Shown here: in pieces, positions 15,968-24,557 of the stretch | How the letters are laid out: the number at the start of each line of letters is the position of its first letter | Numbering within the stretch: position 1 is the first letter of the stretch | NCBI GenBank assembly: GCA_964432415.1 | Contig: CAYSNW010000009.1 | Span: 28,389-92,388 of the forward strand | DNA: 64,000 bases | Direction of reading: 5' to 3' | Origin: JAFECT01 sp964432415 | GTDB taxonomy: Bacteria; Pseudomonadota; Alphaproteobacteria; Caulobacterales; Caulobacteraceae | The notes under the pieces: model-generated | Told to the model about the DNA's origin: nothing | Seen by the model: the letters and a program-made list of their open reading frames with translations, nothing else | Database searches by the model: none | Position numbers and translations under genes: made by a program

Positions 15968-17265
15968 GACTTCACCCGGCGGATGAGGAACTCCGAGACG
16001 GCTTCGACCATGGCGTCATGGCTCCATTCGGTGGCGTCGACCATGTCGGCGTCCAGTTCGAACACCGGCACGCCCGCGGCTTCCAGCGCCTCACGGGTCA
16101 GCTTGGTGCCCGAGACCGACAGGCGCTGGGTCATGGGAGTGAGCATCACCGCCGCGTCGATGCCGCAGGCCTTGGCCTCGCTGACCATCCAGCTGTTCAT
16201 CCAGGGCGGCAGGTGCAGCACCTCGTTCATGCCGCAGATGCGGCTGGAGAGCGCGCCCATGGCGTCCTCCTCGATGCCATTGCGGATGTACTGGGCCCCG
16301 GCGAAGGGCAGGTACATGGACCAGACGAAGACGGCGCCGAGGCGCTCCTCCAGGGCGTTGTAGAAGCCGGGATCGTGCCAGAGCCCGGCGCCGATCCACA
16401 TCAGGCGGATCTTCTCGTTCTTGACCACGCCCTGGCCGGCGTCGACCCGGGCCTTGACCTCGTCGCGGAAGCGCCGGGCGTGCTCCACCGCCCATTCGGA
16501 CCCACGGTGCCACTGGGGGATCATGACGTTGGGCATCTGGTCGGCGATGCCCACGGGGCAGGGCCGGGTGCGGGTGACCAGGTTCGACGCCTCGCGCAGC
16601 AGCTCTTCCTGCTCGTTGATCCGCTCCATCAGCTGCAGGAAATGGCCGTGGTCGAAGGCGCGGCCGGTCTCCTTCTCCAGCAACGCGATGAGGCCTTGCG
16701 TCTCCTCGGTCAGCAGGTCGACGCGGCGGTCGGTGAACACCTCGCGCCAGTGATCGTCGTTGTTCTCGAACCAGGCCGGGTCCTTGTGCTCCCAGCCCGG
16801 CGCCTCGAGCGGATAGAAGGTCGAGCCGAGCGCATCCGCCCACAGCTGGAACACCCGCTGGATGCAGTCGCAGGTCAGGCGCGCCACCAGCACGGTCGGG
16901 CGCGGCAGCCCGCCCCAGGGCGCGCGCTCGGGGTCATTGTCCAGGGTGCAGGCCAGGCCCAGCGAGCAGTACTTGCAGCTGGATTTGGGGAAGCCCTGCT
17001 TCTCCATCACCTCGAAATAGTAGGGCGAGAGCTGCTTGGCGGCGATGTAGGCGGCCCACCACTGGTTGGTCACCATGGGGATGTCCATGGCGTGGAAGAT
17101 CTCGTGCGGGGTGTCGGCCTGGACGATGGCGAAGGGCTCGCCATTGTCGACCACCCGCTTCTGCAGCGCCTTGCCGAAGGCGCGCTGGTAGGCGTTGGCG
17201 GCCGCGGTGGACTCCAGCAGCTTTTCGCTGCGCTGGCCGGTCTGTTTGGCGCGTGAGTCGGTCAT
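15964..17265 (-). CDS. 2-hydroxyacyl-CoA dehydratase / benzoyl-CoA reductase family subunit (A-like)
   Basis: A 433-residue protein of the HGD-D family, whose members (2-hydroxyglutaryl-CoA dehydratase, benzoyl-CoA reductase subunits) bind a 4Fe-4S cluster and perform radical chemistry on CoA esters. Candidate cluster cysteines are in SSCKYCSLGLAC near residue 97, LTCDCIQR near 130 and CGMNEV near 345. Family features include HAMDIPMVTNQWW near 57 and the C-terminal MVEAVSEFL. A second family member is encoded in the same operon, so a heterodimer is likely. No activating ATPase (HgdC/BcrAD type) is encoded in the window. The reaction in this probably aerobic organism is unknown. Confidence 0.82.
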   Translation of the reverse strand: MTDSRAKQTGQRSEKLLESTAAANAYQRAFGKALQKRVVDNGEPFAIVQADTPHEIFHAMDIPMVTNQWWAAYIAAKQLSPYYFEVMEKQGFPKSSCKYCSLGLACTLDNDPERAPWGGLPRPTVLVARLTCDCIQRVFQLWADALGSTFYPLEAPGWEHKDPAWFENNDDHWREVFTDRRVDLLTEETQGLIALLEKETGRAFDHGHFLQLMERINEQEELLREASNLVTRTRPCPVGIADQMPNVMIPQWHRGSEWAVEHARRFRDEVKARVDAGQGVVKNEKIRLMWIGAGLWHDPGFYNALEERLGAVFVWSMYLPFAGAQYIRNGIEEDAMGALSSRICGMNEVLHLPPWMNSWMVSEAKACGIDAAVMLTPMTQRLSVSGTKLTREALEAAGVPVFELDADMVDATEWSHDAMVEAVSEFLIRRVKS

Positions 17266-17270
17266 GGCGC

Positions 17271-18494
17271 TTACTCGAACAGGTTTTCTGAGGCCGCGAG
17301 GTCGTCGCAGGCGTCGGGCGAGAGACCCAGGATCTGCTCCAGGATCTCGCGGTTGTGCTGGCCGATGGAGGGCGCCGGCGACATGCGCGCGGGGGTGCGC
17401 GACAGCTTGTAGGGCAGCGCCTGGTGCTCGAAGGCGCCCAGGACCGGACTGACCAGGCTCTCGACGAAGCCCCGGGCGCGGAGTTGCGGATCGCGTTCCA
17501 GCAGGTCGTCGGCCTCCTGCACCGCGCCGGCGGCGACGCCGGCTGACTGCAGGCGCTCCATCAGGGCGTAGCGGTCGAAGCCGATGGTCCAGGCGCCGAT
17601 GCGGGCGTCGAGACCATCGAGGGCGATGCTATCGGCCTCGGCCAGCGCCGCGGCGTCGGGCCAGTCCCCTGCCCCATCGGCCTCCATCTCGGCGATGAGC
17701 CGGCGCCATTCGTCGGCCGAAGCGCAGCTGATGGCGATCCAGCGGTCCTCGCCCGCGCAGGGATAGACCCCCTGGATCAGGGCGCGGGCGTCTCGGTTGC
17801 CGTCGCGGTAGGGGTGGTCGCCGCGCTGGTCGGCGACCAGGGCCGGGGCCATCTGGGCGACGCAGACCTCGTACATGGAGGCGTCGATGTGGCAGCCCTG
17901 GCCGGTGCGGCGCTGGCGCTCGACCGCGGCGGCCACGGCGGCGGCCATGAAGGGCGGCAGCACCACGTCGCCGTAGGGCACGGCCGAGGGTCCGATGGGC
18001 GAACGGTCGGCCCAGCCGGTCATGAACAGGCGCCCCGACAGCGCCGCGCCGGTGCCGTCCACGCCCCAGCCCTTGGCCATGGGCCCGCTCTGGCCGAAGA
18101 CGCTGCCGGAAAGCATGACGATGCCGGGCTTCCTGGCCGAAAGCGCCGCGTAGTCGAGGCCGAGGGAGGCCATGGTGCCGGGGGAGAAGTTCTCCACCAC
18201 CACGTCGGCCCAGTCGATCAAGGGGTCGATCACCTCGCGCCAGCGCGGATGCTTCATGTTCAGCCGCAGGCTCTTCTTCGAGGTGTTCATGTGCATGAAC
18301 CAGGGCTTGTCGTCGAAGCTCTGGCGGGTGGAGACCGAGACCTGGGCGTCGATGCGGCTGAGGCAGGGGCGGGTCGTGGACTCGACCTTGATCACCTCGG
18401 CGCCATAGTCGGCCAGGTTCTTGGTGGTGATCGAACCCACCAGCGCCCAGGAGAAGTCGAGCACCTTCAGGCCGGAAAGCGGGAGCGTGCTCAT
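17271..18494 (-). CDS. CaiB/BaiF family class III CoA-transferase
   Basis: Type III CoA-transferase, 407 aa, moving CoA between carboxylic acids without ATP. It shows the N-terminal GLKVLDFSWALVG, the ADYGAEVIKVE stretch, VVENFSPGTM near residue 100, and the likely catalytic Asp in YGDVVLPPF near 175. C-terminal IGQHNREILEQILG is typical. The ATG overlaps the second CoA-transferase gene's stop (ATGA), and the dehydratase A-like gene follows after 5 bases. Pairing of two CaiB proteins in tandem suggests either a heteromer or sequential action on the acid imported by the TRAP system. Confidence 0.88.
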   Translation of the reverse strand: MSTLPLSGLKVLDFSWALVGSITTKNLADYGAEVIKVESTTRPCLSRIDAQVSVSTRQSFDDKPWFMHMNTSKKSLRLNMKHPRWREVIDPLIDWADVVVENFSPGTMASLGLDYAALSARKPGIVMLSGSVFGQSGPMAKGWGVDGTGAALSGRLFMTGWADRSPIGPSAVPYGDVVLPPFMAAAVAAAVERQRRTGQGCHIDASMYEVCVAQMAPALVADQRGDHPYRDGNRDARALIQGVYPCAGEDRWIAISCASADEWRRLIAEMEADGAGDWPDAAALAEADSIALDGLDARIGAWTIGFDRYALMERLQSAGVAAGAVQEADDLLERDPQLRARGFVESLVSPVLGAFEHQALPYKLSRTPARMSPAPSIGQHNREILEQILGLSPDACDDLAASENLFE

Positions 18495-19567
18495 GCCGCG
18501 CCTCCCGGTCCGACCGCGACGAAGCGGGTGGGAAGGCTCAGGTCCGGATGGCCGGGCGCCGGGCCGAAGAAGCCCCGGGCGGCGAGGTGGGGATCGGCCA
18601 GCACGTCGGACGGCTCATTGGCCACGGTGGCGTTCAGCCCGCGCCGCACGCCCTCGGTGGCGATCTCGTGCTTGGTGCGCGAGCGGAAGAAGGCGTCGAT
18701 GGCGCTCTCCCAGCTCAGGCGGATATCGGCCGGGAGGGCGGAACGGTCGTAGCGCAGCCAGTCCACCTCGCTCATCGGATTGTCGAAGCCGGCCTCGCTC
18801 ATCCAGGCCGAGAGCGCCGTGTTGGCCGGGGCGCCGATGCGTCCGCTCATCAGGCTGTGGAAGCACCAGCCGTCCTTCAGCGTCCAGATGTTGCGCACCC
18901 GCGCGATGCCGTAGGCGAGGTAGGGGCCGATGCGGTCGAGCTTCCGCCGGTCGAACTGCCAGACCAGGATGCCATTGGTGTTGCGGCTGGCGGCGACCTC
19001 CTGGACGGAGACGTCGACGTGTTGCCCAAGCCCGCTGGCGCTGCGCTCAAGATGCGCGAACATGGCGCCGGCCGCGGCCGAACCATTGGCGTGGAAGATA
19101 CAGGCATCGAGCGCCTCCTTGACCGGGGCGCGATCGGCATAGCCGGTGACCGCCAGGGTCCCGCCCATGGCCGAGCAGATCAGCTCCGGCCCACGCCAGG
19201 TCGCGCGCGGCCCGGTGCGGCCGAAGGCGGTGATGGAGACGTGGATCAGGCGCGGATTGATCGCCGCCAGGCTGTCCGGGTCGACGCCCAGGGCCGTGGC
19301 CTCTTCGGCCTCGAAGCCCTCGATCAGGATGTCGGCCTCGGCCACGAGGCCGCGCAGGGTCTCGACGCCGGACGGCGTGGCGAGATCGACCGCACGCAGG
19401 GTCTTGCCGAGATCGTCCACGATGTCGGCGGCTGTGGTCGGGGCGTGGCCCGGGGGCACGAGGCGGGTGACTGCGGCGCCGAGGCTGGCCAGAAATCCGG
19501 CGCAGGCCGCGCCCATGGCGCCTGACGCGTCGATGACCTTCTGGCCGGTGAGCAGATCTGCGTTCAT
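18491..19567 (-). CDS. CaiB/BaiF family CoA-transferase (short paralogue)
   Basis: A 358-residue member of the class III CoA-transferase family, about 45 residues shorter than usual. It has TGQKVIDASGAMGA at the N-terminus, VTAFGRTGPRATW-type FGRTGP near residue 115 and a probable catalytic Asp in EALDACIFHANG near 150. The usual N-terminal CoA-contact region is condensed (ASLGAAVTRLVPP), which may mean it acts as one half of a pair with the downstream CaiB protein. It overlaps neighbours on both sides by 4 bases, so translation is tightly coupled. Confidence 0.82.
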   Translation of the reverse strand: MNADLLTGQKVIDASGAMGAACAGFLASLGAAVTRLVPPGHAPTTAADIVDDLGKTLRAVDLATPSGVETLRGLVAEADILIEGFEAEEATALGVDPDSLAAINPRLIHVSITAFGRTGPRATWRGPELICSAMGGTLAVTGYADRAPVKEALDACIFHANGSAAAGAMFAHLERSASGLGQHVDVSVQEVAASRNTNGILVWQFDRRKLDRIGPYLAYGIARVRNIWTLKDGWCFHSLMSGRIGAPANTALSAWMSEAGFDNPMSEVDWLRYDRSALPADIRLSWESAIDAFFRSRTKHEIATEGVRRGLNATVANEPSDVLADPHLAARGFFGPAPGHPDLSLPTRFVAVGPGGAA

Positions 19568-20676
19568 GCCGCGACCCCCGCGCCGAGGCCTGAAAGGAAC
19601 GACGCCAGCGGCGCGCGCAGCGCCTCGACCGGCAGCGGCCAGGGCTGGTCCGGGAAGGCCAGGGCCGCCATGCCCGCGGCCTCGACCGCCCGGCGCTGGG
19701 CCGGGTAGTCCCAGGTCAGGGCCTCCTCCTCGGCGTCATAGACGAAGATCACGGCGTCGGCGGAGCAGGCCTTCGCGAACTCGGCGACCTCGGCCGGACG
19801 GGTCGGGAAGGTCCGGCTGGAGGCGACGGTGCGGTGGTAGTGGTCGCTGATCGCCTGAACCGGGGGAAGGGTCTCGTCGATGGGCGCGCCCATGATCAGC
19901 TCACCGCCGGTGTGGTGGTCGCCCACGACCACGCCGCCGAGATCGGCGACCAGGCGGTGCAGGTCGGGCCGGTCCTGGCCGCTGCCGGCGATCACGACGC
20001 GCGGGCCTGTGAAGGCGCGCGACGCGGTCTCGGCGATGGCCTGCTCCAGGGCCGCGGTGAAGGCGGCGGCCGGCATGCGGGTGGAAGCCTCGAACACGGC
20101 CAGGGCCTCCTCGCCCGTGATCCGGGCGGGAGTCTGGCGGCGCAGCGCGACCATGGCGGCGAGCGCGCGGCGCCGGGCATTGGACGTCTTGATCGCGGCG
20201 GCGAGGGCGGCGTCGGAGATCGGGGCGCCGGCGACCTCCTCCAGGGCCGTGCGCATCTCGGCGGTGCGCTGCAGATTGTAGCGGGCGCTGCTATCCGCCG
20301 GGGTGTGCAGCAGGTCGTAGAGCTTGACCGGCGGCAGTTTCGCCACCCCCATGCGCTTGAGTTCGCACAGGTAGTAGTAGCAGCGCTGCAGGCTGTCGGC
20401 GGTGCGCGGCAGCACGATCAGCTCCAGGTCCCGGCCGGAGGTCTCCAGCAGGCCCTCGAAAACCGAGCGCACGCGCGGATCGAACAGCACCTCCATGTAG
20501 CGGTCGGCGAGCGGGGTCGAGGCCCGGGGCTCGCCGATCAGGGCGAACGGCGTCAGTCCTGCCGCCTCGATCAGCTCGACCGGCACGGTGGAGCCCATGT
20601 AGCCGACGCAGCGGCCGCCCTTCGGCGGCGCGATCCGGTCGCGGACGAAGCGGGCGAAGGGGGAGCTCGCGTCCAT
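19564..20676 (-). CDS. 2-hydroxyacyl-CoA dehydratase / benzoyl-CoA reductase family subunit (B-like)
   Basis: A 370-residue HGD-D family protein, recognisable by GGRCVGYMGSTVPVELIEAAG at its N-terminus (split here: GRCVGYMGSTVP, then VELIEAAGL), a central VVGDHHTGGE near 235, and the C-terminal CSADAVIFVYDAEEE. Where the partner subunit has LTCDCIQR, this one has PRTADSLQR, so one candidate cluster cysteine is absent; other cysteines occur at QRCYYYLC and KACSAD. It may bind an altered cluster or be a structural subunit. It follows the TRAP permease gene by 4 bases and precedes two CoA-transferase genes. Confidence 0.75.
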   Translation of the reverse strand: MDASSPFARFVRDRIAPPKGGRCVGYMGSTVPVELIEAAGLTPFALIGEPRASTPLADRYMEVLFDPRVRSVFEGLLETSGRDLELIVLPRTADSLQRCYYYLCELKRMGVAKLPPVKLYDLLHTPADSSARYNLQRTAEMRTALEEVAGAPISDAALAAAIKTSNARRRALAAMVALRRQTPARITGEEALAVFEASTRMPAAAFTAALEQAIAETASRAFTGPRVVIAGSGQDRPDLHRLVADLGGVVVGDHHTGGELIMGAPIDETLPPVQAISDHYHRTVASSRTFPTRPAEVAEFAKACSADAVIFVYDAEEEALTWDYPAQRRAVEAAGMAALAFPDQPWPLPVEALRAPLASFLSGLGAGVAA

Positions 20677-20680
20677 CGCC

Positions 20681-21985
20681 TCAGGCTCCGAGCAGGGTGG
20701 GCAGGTACAGCACCGTCAGCGGCACGAAGACCAGCAGGGCCACGTGCAGCAGGTCGGAGATCAGGAACGGCACCACGCCCTTGAACACCGTGCCCAGCGG
20801 GATGTCCTTGGCCAGGGCATGGATGATGTAGACGTTCATCCCCACGGGCGGATGGACGAAGCCGATCTCCATGGTGCGCACCAGCACGATGCCGAACCAG
20901 ATCGGGTTGATGCCGTAGGCGTGGGTGATGGGGAGGAAGATCGGCACCACCAGGGTCATCAGGGCCAGGCCGTCCAGGAACATGCCGAGCGCCAGCACCA
21001 CCGCGACCATGAGCAGGGTCACGCCGAGCTTGTCGGTGTGCAGGGAGGCGACGAGGTCGTTGACCTGGTGGGCGACACCGGCCGCCGCGACGAAGGTGGA
21101 AAAGATCACCGCTCCGATGATCACAGTGTAGATCATCCCTGTGGTCTTGAGCGTGTCGCTGAGCGCGCCCTTGAACGCCGGCCAGGTCAGCTTACGGCGC
21201 AGCGCGCACATGACCAGGGCGCCGACGCCTCCGATCGAAGCGGCTTCGGTGGGTGAGAACCAACCGAGCGCAATGCCGCCGATGACCAGCAGGATCAGCA
21301 GGCCGACGTCCCAGAGCCGTCCGAGCGAGGCGATGCGTTCCTTCCACGGCGCGCGCGGCATGGCGGGGCCGAGCGACGGCTTGAACAGGCACAGCAGCAG
21401 GATCACCGCCATGTAGAACAGGGCCTGGGTCAGGGCCGGGATGATGGCGGCGGTGAACAGCTTGCCGATCGACTGCTCGGCCAGGATGCCGAAGACGATC
21501 AGGGCGGCGCTGGGCGGCACCAGCGAGCCGATCGATCCGCCCGCCGCGATGGCGCCGGTGGCCAGCGCCGGGGAATAGTTCTGGCGGCGCATCTCGGGAA
21601 GCGCGACCAGGCCGATGGTGGCCACGGTGGCCAGGCTCGAGCCGCTGATGGCGCCGAAACCGGCGCAGGCGCCGATGGAGGCCAGCGCCAGGCCGCCGGG
21701 CCTGTGCCCAAGGAACTTGGCCGAGGCGTCGTAGAAGTCGCGGCTGGCGCCGGCGGCGAAGCACAGGTGCGCCATCAGCAGGAACAGCGGCAGGACGCCC
21801 AGCTCGTAGCGCGAGGCCATGTCGTAGGCGATGACGCCGGCCTTGATCACCGCCGCCTCGGGCGTGATCAGCAGCGACAGGCCGACGATCCCCACGAGGC
21901 CCAGCGCCACGCCGATGCGCACGCCGCCGGCCAGCAGGGCCAGAAGGGCGATGACGCCCAGGATGCCGATCAGTTCAGAGCTCAC
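20681..21985 (-). CDS. TRAP transporter large permease (DctM family)
   Basis: Large membrane subunit of the TRAP transporter, 434 aa, with about 12 hydrophobic segments. Conserved DctM features are GSIGSLVPPSAALIVFG near residue 155 (a Na+-binding-type loop), GWFSPTEAASIGG near 240, and HPPVGMNVYIIHALAKDI near 380. It uses an ion gradient to import the ligand delivered by the DctP protein. It overlaps the small permease gene by 11 bases, and the B-like dehydratase subunit gene follows after 4 bases. Confidence 0.93.
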   Translation of the reverse strand: MSSELIGILGVIALLALLAGGVRIGVALGLVGIVGLSLLITPEAAVIKAGVIAYDMASRYELGVLPLFLLMAHLCFAAGASRDFYDASAKFLGHRPGGLALASIGACAGFGAISGSSLATVATIGLVALPEMRRQNYSPALATGAIAAGGSIGSLVPPSAALIVFGILAEQSIGKLFTAAIIPALTQALFYMAVILLLCLFKPSLGPAMPRAPWKERIASLGRLWDVGLLILLVIGGIALGWFSPTEAASIGGVGALVMCALRRKLTWPAFKGALSDTLKTTGMIYTVIIGAVIFSTFVAAAGVAHQVNDLVASLHTDKLGVTLLMVAVVLALGMFLDGLALMTLVVPIFLPITHAYGINPIWFGIVLVRTMEIGFVHPPVGMNVYIIHALAKDIPLGTVFKGVVPFLISDLLHVALLVFVPLTVLYLPTLLGA

Positions 21986-22493
21986 CGGGAAGCTCCTCTT
22001 CCGGCTGCGGCGCCTTGCGGAACACTGCGACGAAGCTGATCAGGGCGGTCAGGGCCAGGCCCGCGCACCAGACCAGACGCGCCGGCACGATGGGCAGGCC
22101 CAGCAGGTCGCTCTTCTCGTTCTGGCTCCAGACATCCAGCGTCAGCCAGGCGTCGCCCGTCAGGAGCGCGATGAACACCGCGGCGGTGAGCAGGTCCGAG
22201 ATCCGCCCGACGACGATCTGAGCGCCCTTGGGCAGGCGGCTGGTGACCAGGTGCACGGCGGCATGGGCGCCGCGCAACGTCGCGATGACCAGGGCCGAGG
22301 CGATGGCCGCGGTGACGCAGACCTGGACGATCTCGATGGCGCCCGTGACGCGAAAGCCGATGTGGCGTCCGAGCACGCTGGCGAAATCCACCAGCATGGC
22401 GGCGACCAGCGCCGCGGAGCCGATGGCGATCGGGACGCCGGTCAGCAGACCCGCGCGAGAGCCCGATTGTTGAGGACGCACGCCCTCTTCCAT
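21975..22493 (-). CDS. TRAP transporter small permease (DctQ family)
   Basis: A 172-residue membrane protein with four hydrophobic segments (~18-38, 55-75, 100-120, 137-158) and the DctQ-type FASVLGRHIGFRVTGAIE region, split as VLGRHIGF and GAIEIVQV. It associates with the large permease. AGGA lies 7 bases before the ATG. It is the first gene of the ten-gene operon running to 12188. The region upstream carries a 15-bp palindrome shared with two other promoters and a separate TGATAGT/ACTATC inverted repeat. Confidence 0.88.
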   Translation of the reverse strand: MEEGVRPQQSGSRAGLLTGVPIAIGSAALVAAMLVDFASVLGRHIGFRVTGAIEIVQVCVTAAIASALVIATLRGAHAAVHLVTSRLPKGAQIVVGRISDLLTAAVFIALLTGDAWLTLDVWSQNEKSDLLGLPIVPARLVWCAGLALTALISFVAVFRKAPQPEEELPGEL

Positions 22494-22515
22494 GCCCGCT
22501 TCCTACCCTTTCGAG

Positions 22516-22538
22516 TGATAGTCGTCTGTCGAACTATC
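22516..22538. promoter_or_regulatory. inverted repeat upstream of TRAP operon
   Basis: GATAGT (22517-22522) and ACTATC (22533-22538) form an inverted repeat with a 10-base spacer, 24 to 46 bases before the small permease start. A third TGATAGTT half-site is at 22593-22600. The same half-site occurs in an inverted repeat at 63195-63219. Probable regulator site or leader hairpin; the binding protein is unknown. Confidence 0.4.
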
Positions 22539-22597
22539 TTGACTCCCGTCGCTTCATGGCGCCGCCTCAGCGACGAAACAACTCGACGTTCCTGATA

Positions 22598-22612
22598 GTT
22601 TGTATTACATAC
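22598..22612. promoter_or_regulatory. 15-bp palindromic operator, copy 1 (TRAP operon / CaiB divergent region)
   Basis: GTTTGTATTACATAC differs at one base from the perfect palindrome GTATGTATTACATAC found at 30097. It lies 105 bases before the TRAP operon start and 53 bases before the CaiB gene at 22665, so one bound regulator could act on both. Size and symmetry fit a MarR-family site. Confidence 0.72.
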
Positions 22613-22664
22613 TGTCTGCAACGCAAGCCAAATTGAATCGGCTGCACGGGTCGGGAGGATTTGA

Positions 22665-23849
22665 ATGCCGCAGGCGCTCGCCGGTCTTCGTGTTGTCGAC
22701 TTCAGCCATGTCATGGCCGGTCCCTTCGCGACCAACTTCCTGCGCCTGTTGGGCGCGGAAGTCATCAAGGTCGAGACCCCGGGCAAGGGCGACCTGTTCC
22801 GCAACTACGATCCGGACCCGCGCTACGAAGGCATGGCCCCGGCCTTCATCGCGGCCAACGCCGGCAAGAAATCCATCTGCCTGGACCTGAAGAACCCGGC
22901 CGACCTGGAGGCTGCGCGCCGCCTGATCGCCACCGCCGACATCGTGGTGGAGAACTTCCGCCCCGGGGTGATCGACCGCCTGGGCCTGGGTTACGAGACC
23001 TGCAAGGCGCTGCGCCCCGACATCATCTTCTGTTCCGTCTCCGGCTACGGCCAGGCCGGGCCCATGCGCGACTATCCCGCCATCGACAATGTGGTGCAGG
23101 CGACCGCCGGCGTGATGAGCGTCTCCGGCGAGGCGGAAGGCCCGCCCGTCCGCATGGGCGTGCCGATGGTCGACACCTACACTGGGACCCTGGCGGCGCT
23201 GGCGATCCTGGGCGCCGTCGTTCAGCGCGAGCGTTTCGGCGAAGGCCAGTTCATCGACGTGTCGATGTTCGACGCCTCCCTGGTCATGCTGGCTGCGGCG
23301 GTCACCCCGTTCCTGGTCAAGGGCGAGGTGCCCCAGCGCACCGGCAACACCGGCTACAGCGCCCAGCCGACGGCGGGTCTGTTCCAGTGCAGCGACAGGT
23401 CGCAGATCTCGCTGGGCGTGGTGCAGCAGAACCAGTTCGAGGCCCTGTGCAAGGCGCTGGGCCAGCCTGACCTGATCGCTGACCCGCGCTTCGTCGACGT
23501 GCGCGCCCGGCGGGCCAACGCCCCCGCCCTCACCGCCATCCTGAATCAGGCCTTCGCCTCGACGACCGGCGAGGACTGGGAAGCCCGGCTGAGCGCCGTG
23601 GGCGTGCCCTGCGGCCTGGTGCGCGACGTGGGCCAGGCCTGCGGCCTCGAACAGCTCGACCAGCGCGGGCTGAAGCTGCCGATCCACATTCCGGGCCTGC
23701 CTGGCGGCGGCGACGTGCAGGTATTGAACGCGGGCTTCCTGTTCGCCCACGACGGCCCGGGGGTGAGCGAGCCGCCGCCTACGCTTGGGCAGCACACGCA
23801 GGAGATTCTCGCGGAATTGGGCTTGAGCCCCCGGCGAGCCGCGAGCTAG
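22665..23849 (+). CDS. CaiB/BaiF family class III CoA-transferase
   Basis: A full-length (394 aa) type III CoA-transferase. Motifs are GLRVVDFSHVMAGPF at the N-terminus, GAEVIKVETPGKGD, VVENFRPGVIDRLGLGY near residue 97, and the catalytic Asp in PMVDTYTG near 172. GGGAGGA precedes the ATG with good spacing. It is transcribed away from the TRAP operon across a region holding the shared 15-bp palindrome. The stop codon interlocks with that of the convergent MarR gene on the tetranucleotide CTAG. The likely role is CoA activation of an acid in the same pathway; the acceptor acid is not identifiable. Confidence 0.92.
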   Translation: MPQALAGLRVVDFSHVMAGPFATNFLRLLGAEVIKVETPGKGDLFRNYDPDPRYEGMAPAFIAANAGKKSICLDLKNPADLEAARRLIATADIVVENFRPGVIDRLGLGYETCKALRPDIIFCSVSGYGQAGPMRDYPAIDNVVQATAGVMSVSGEAEGPPVRMGVPMVDTYTGTLAALAILGAVVQRERFGEGQFIDVSMFDASLVMLAAAVTPFLVKGEVPQRTGNTGYSAQPTAGLFQCSDRSQISLGVVQQNQFEALCKALGQPDLIADPRFVDVRARRANAPALTAILNQAFASTTGEDWEARLSAVGVPCGLVRDVGQACGLEQLDQRGLKLPIHIPGLPGGGDVQVLNAGFLFAHDGPGVSEPPPTLGQHTQEILAELGLSPRRAAS

Positions 23850-24349
23850 CGGGTCTCGTCGAAGAAGACTTCGTAGAGCCGGTCCAGGGTCGCGTAGAGG
23901 CGCTCGCGTTCGCGCGCGGTCATCTGGTTGGTCACCGCCGCCTCGTTTTCCAGCGCGACCTCGTGCAGTTCGTTCAGGGTGGTTTCGCCCAGGGCCGTGA
24001 TAGTCAGGGAATGACGGCGCCGATCGCCCGCGACCCGGCCGCGCTGCACCCAGCCCCAGCGCTCCAGATCGTCGACCATGGCGGTGACCGAGGTGCGGTC
24101 GAAGCCGCCGACCTCCGCCAGCTGAATCTGGGAAATGCCTGGATTGGCCGCGACGAGCGCGAGGGCGGAAAACTCCCCGGGCTTCAGGTCGCGGCTGGCC
24201 AGGCGCTCGCGAAAGCCCTCGGCCAGCCGGTTCTGGATACGGCGCAGGCGAAAGCCGATGACGTCGCCAAGCACGCCCAGGCGCGCGGGTTCACGGACCG
24301 GGCCGGGCGCGCGCGTCTTGCGCGAGGGGGAGGCGTCGTCTGCGGACAT
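23846..24349 (-). CDS. MarR family transcriptional regulator
   Basis: A 167-residue winged-helix repressor. The DNA-recognition region reads NPGISQIQLAEVGGFDRTSVTAMVDDLE near residues 80-107 (split: ISQIQLAEV, FDRTSVTAMVDDLE), followed by the wing GDRRRHSLTIT. MarR proteins in aromatic catabolism commonly sense the CoA thioester of the substrate. ATG at 24349 is chosen; an earlier one at 24400 adds a non-conserved leader. A TATAAT element for this gene (24478-24483) lies inside the 15-bp palindrome, so autoregulation is likely. It is clearly paralogous to the MarR gene at 26748. Confidence 0.9.
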   Translation of the reverse strand: MSADDASPSRKTRAPGPVREPARLGVLGDVIGFRLRRIQNRLAEGFRERLASRDLKPGEFSALALVAANPGISQIQLAEVGGFDRTSVTAMVDDLERWGWVQRGRVAGDRRRHSLTITALGETTLNELHEVALENEAAVTNQMTARERERLYATLDRLYEVFFDETR

Positions 24350-24471
24350 CGCAGGAGCCCATAGCACGGGATTCGCCTCGTTGGCGTGTCCAGGCCGCAA
24401 TCGGGCGTTGCGTCCGCGCGCCGCTCCCAGGGAGCGCCGCGGCCGGGAGTCTCAAAAAACCGGTTCCATTT

Positions 24472-24486
24472 GTATGTATTATATAC
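24472..24486. promoter_or_regulatory. 15-bp palindromic operator, copy 2 (MarR / FadB-like divergent region)
   Basis: GTATGTATTATATAC has one mismatch to the palindrome GTATGTATTACATAC. It overlaps a perfect TATAAT on the minus strand (24478-24483) that would serve the MarR gene, and lies 72 bases before the FadB-like start. A further half-site, ACATAC, follows at 24497-24502. Confidence 0.75.
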
Positions 24487-24557
24487 TAATTGAAACACAT
24501 ACAATTATGAGCGACGGCCCCCTCCCCGGCCGCCGCCGCAAGGGTGGAGACCGCACC

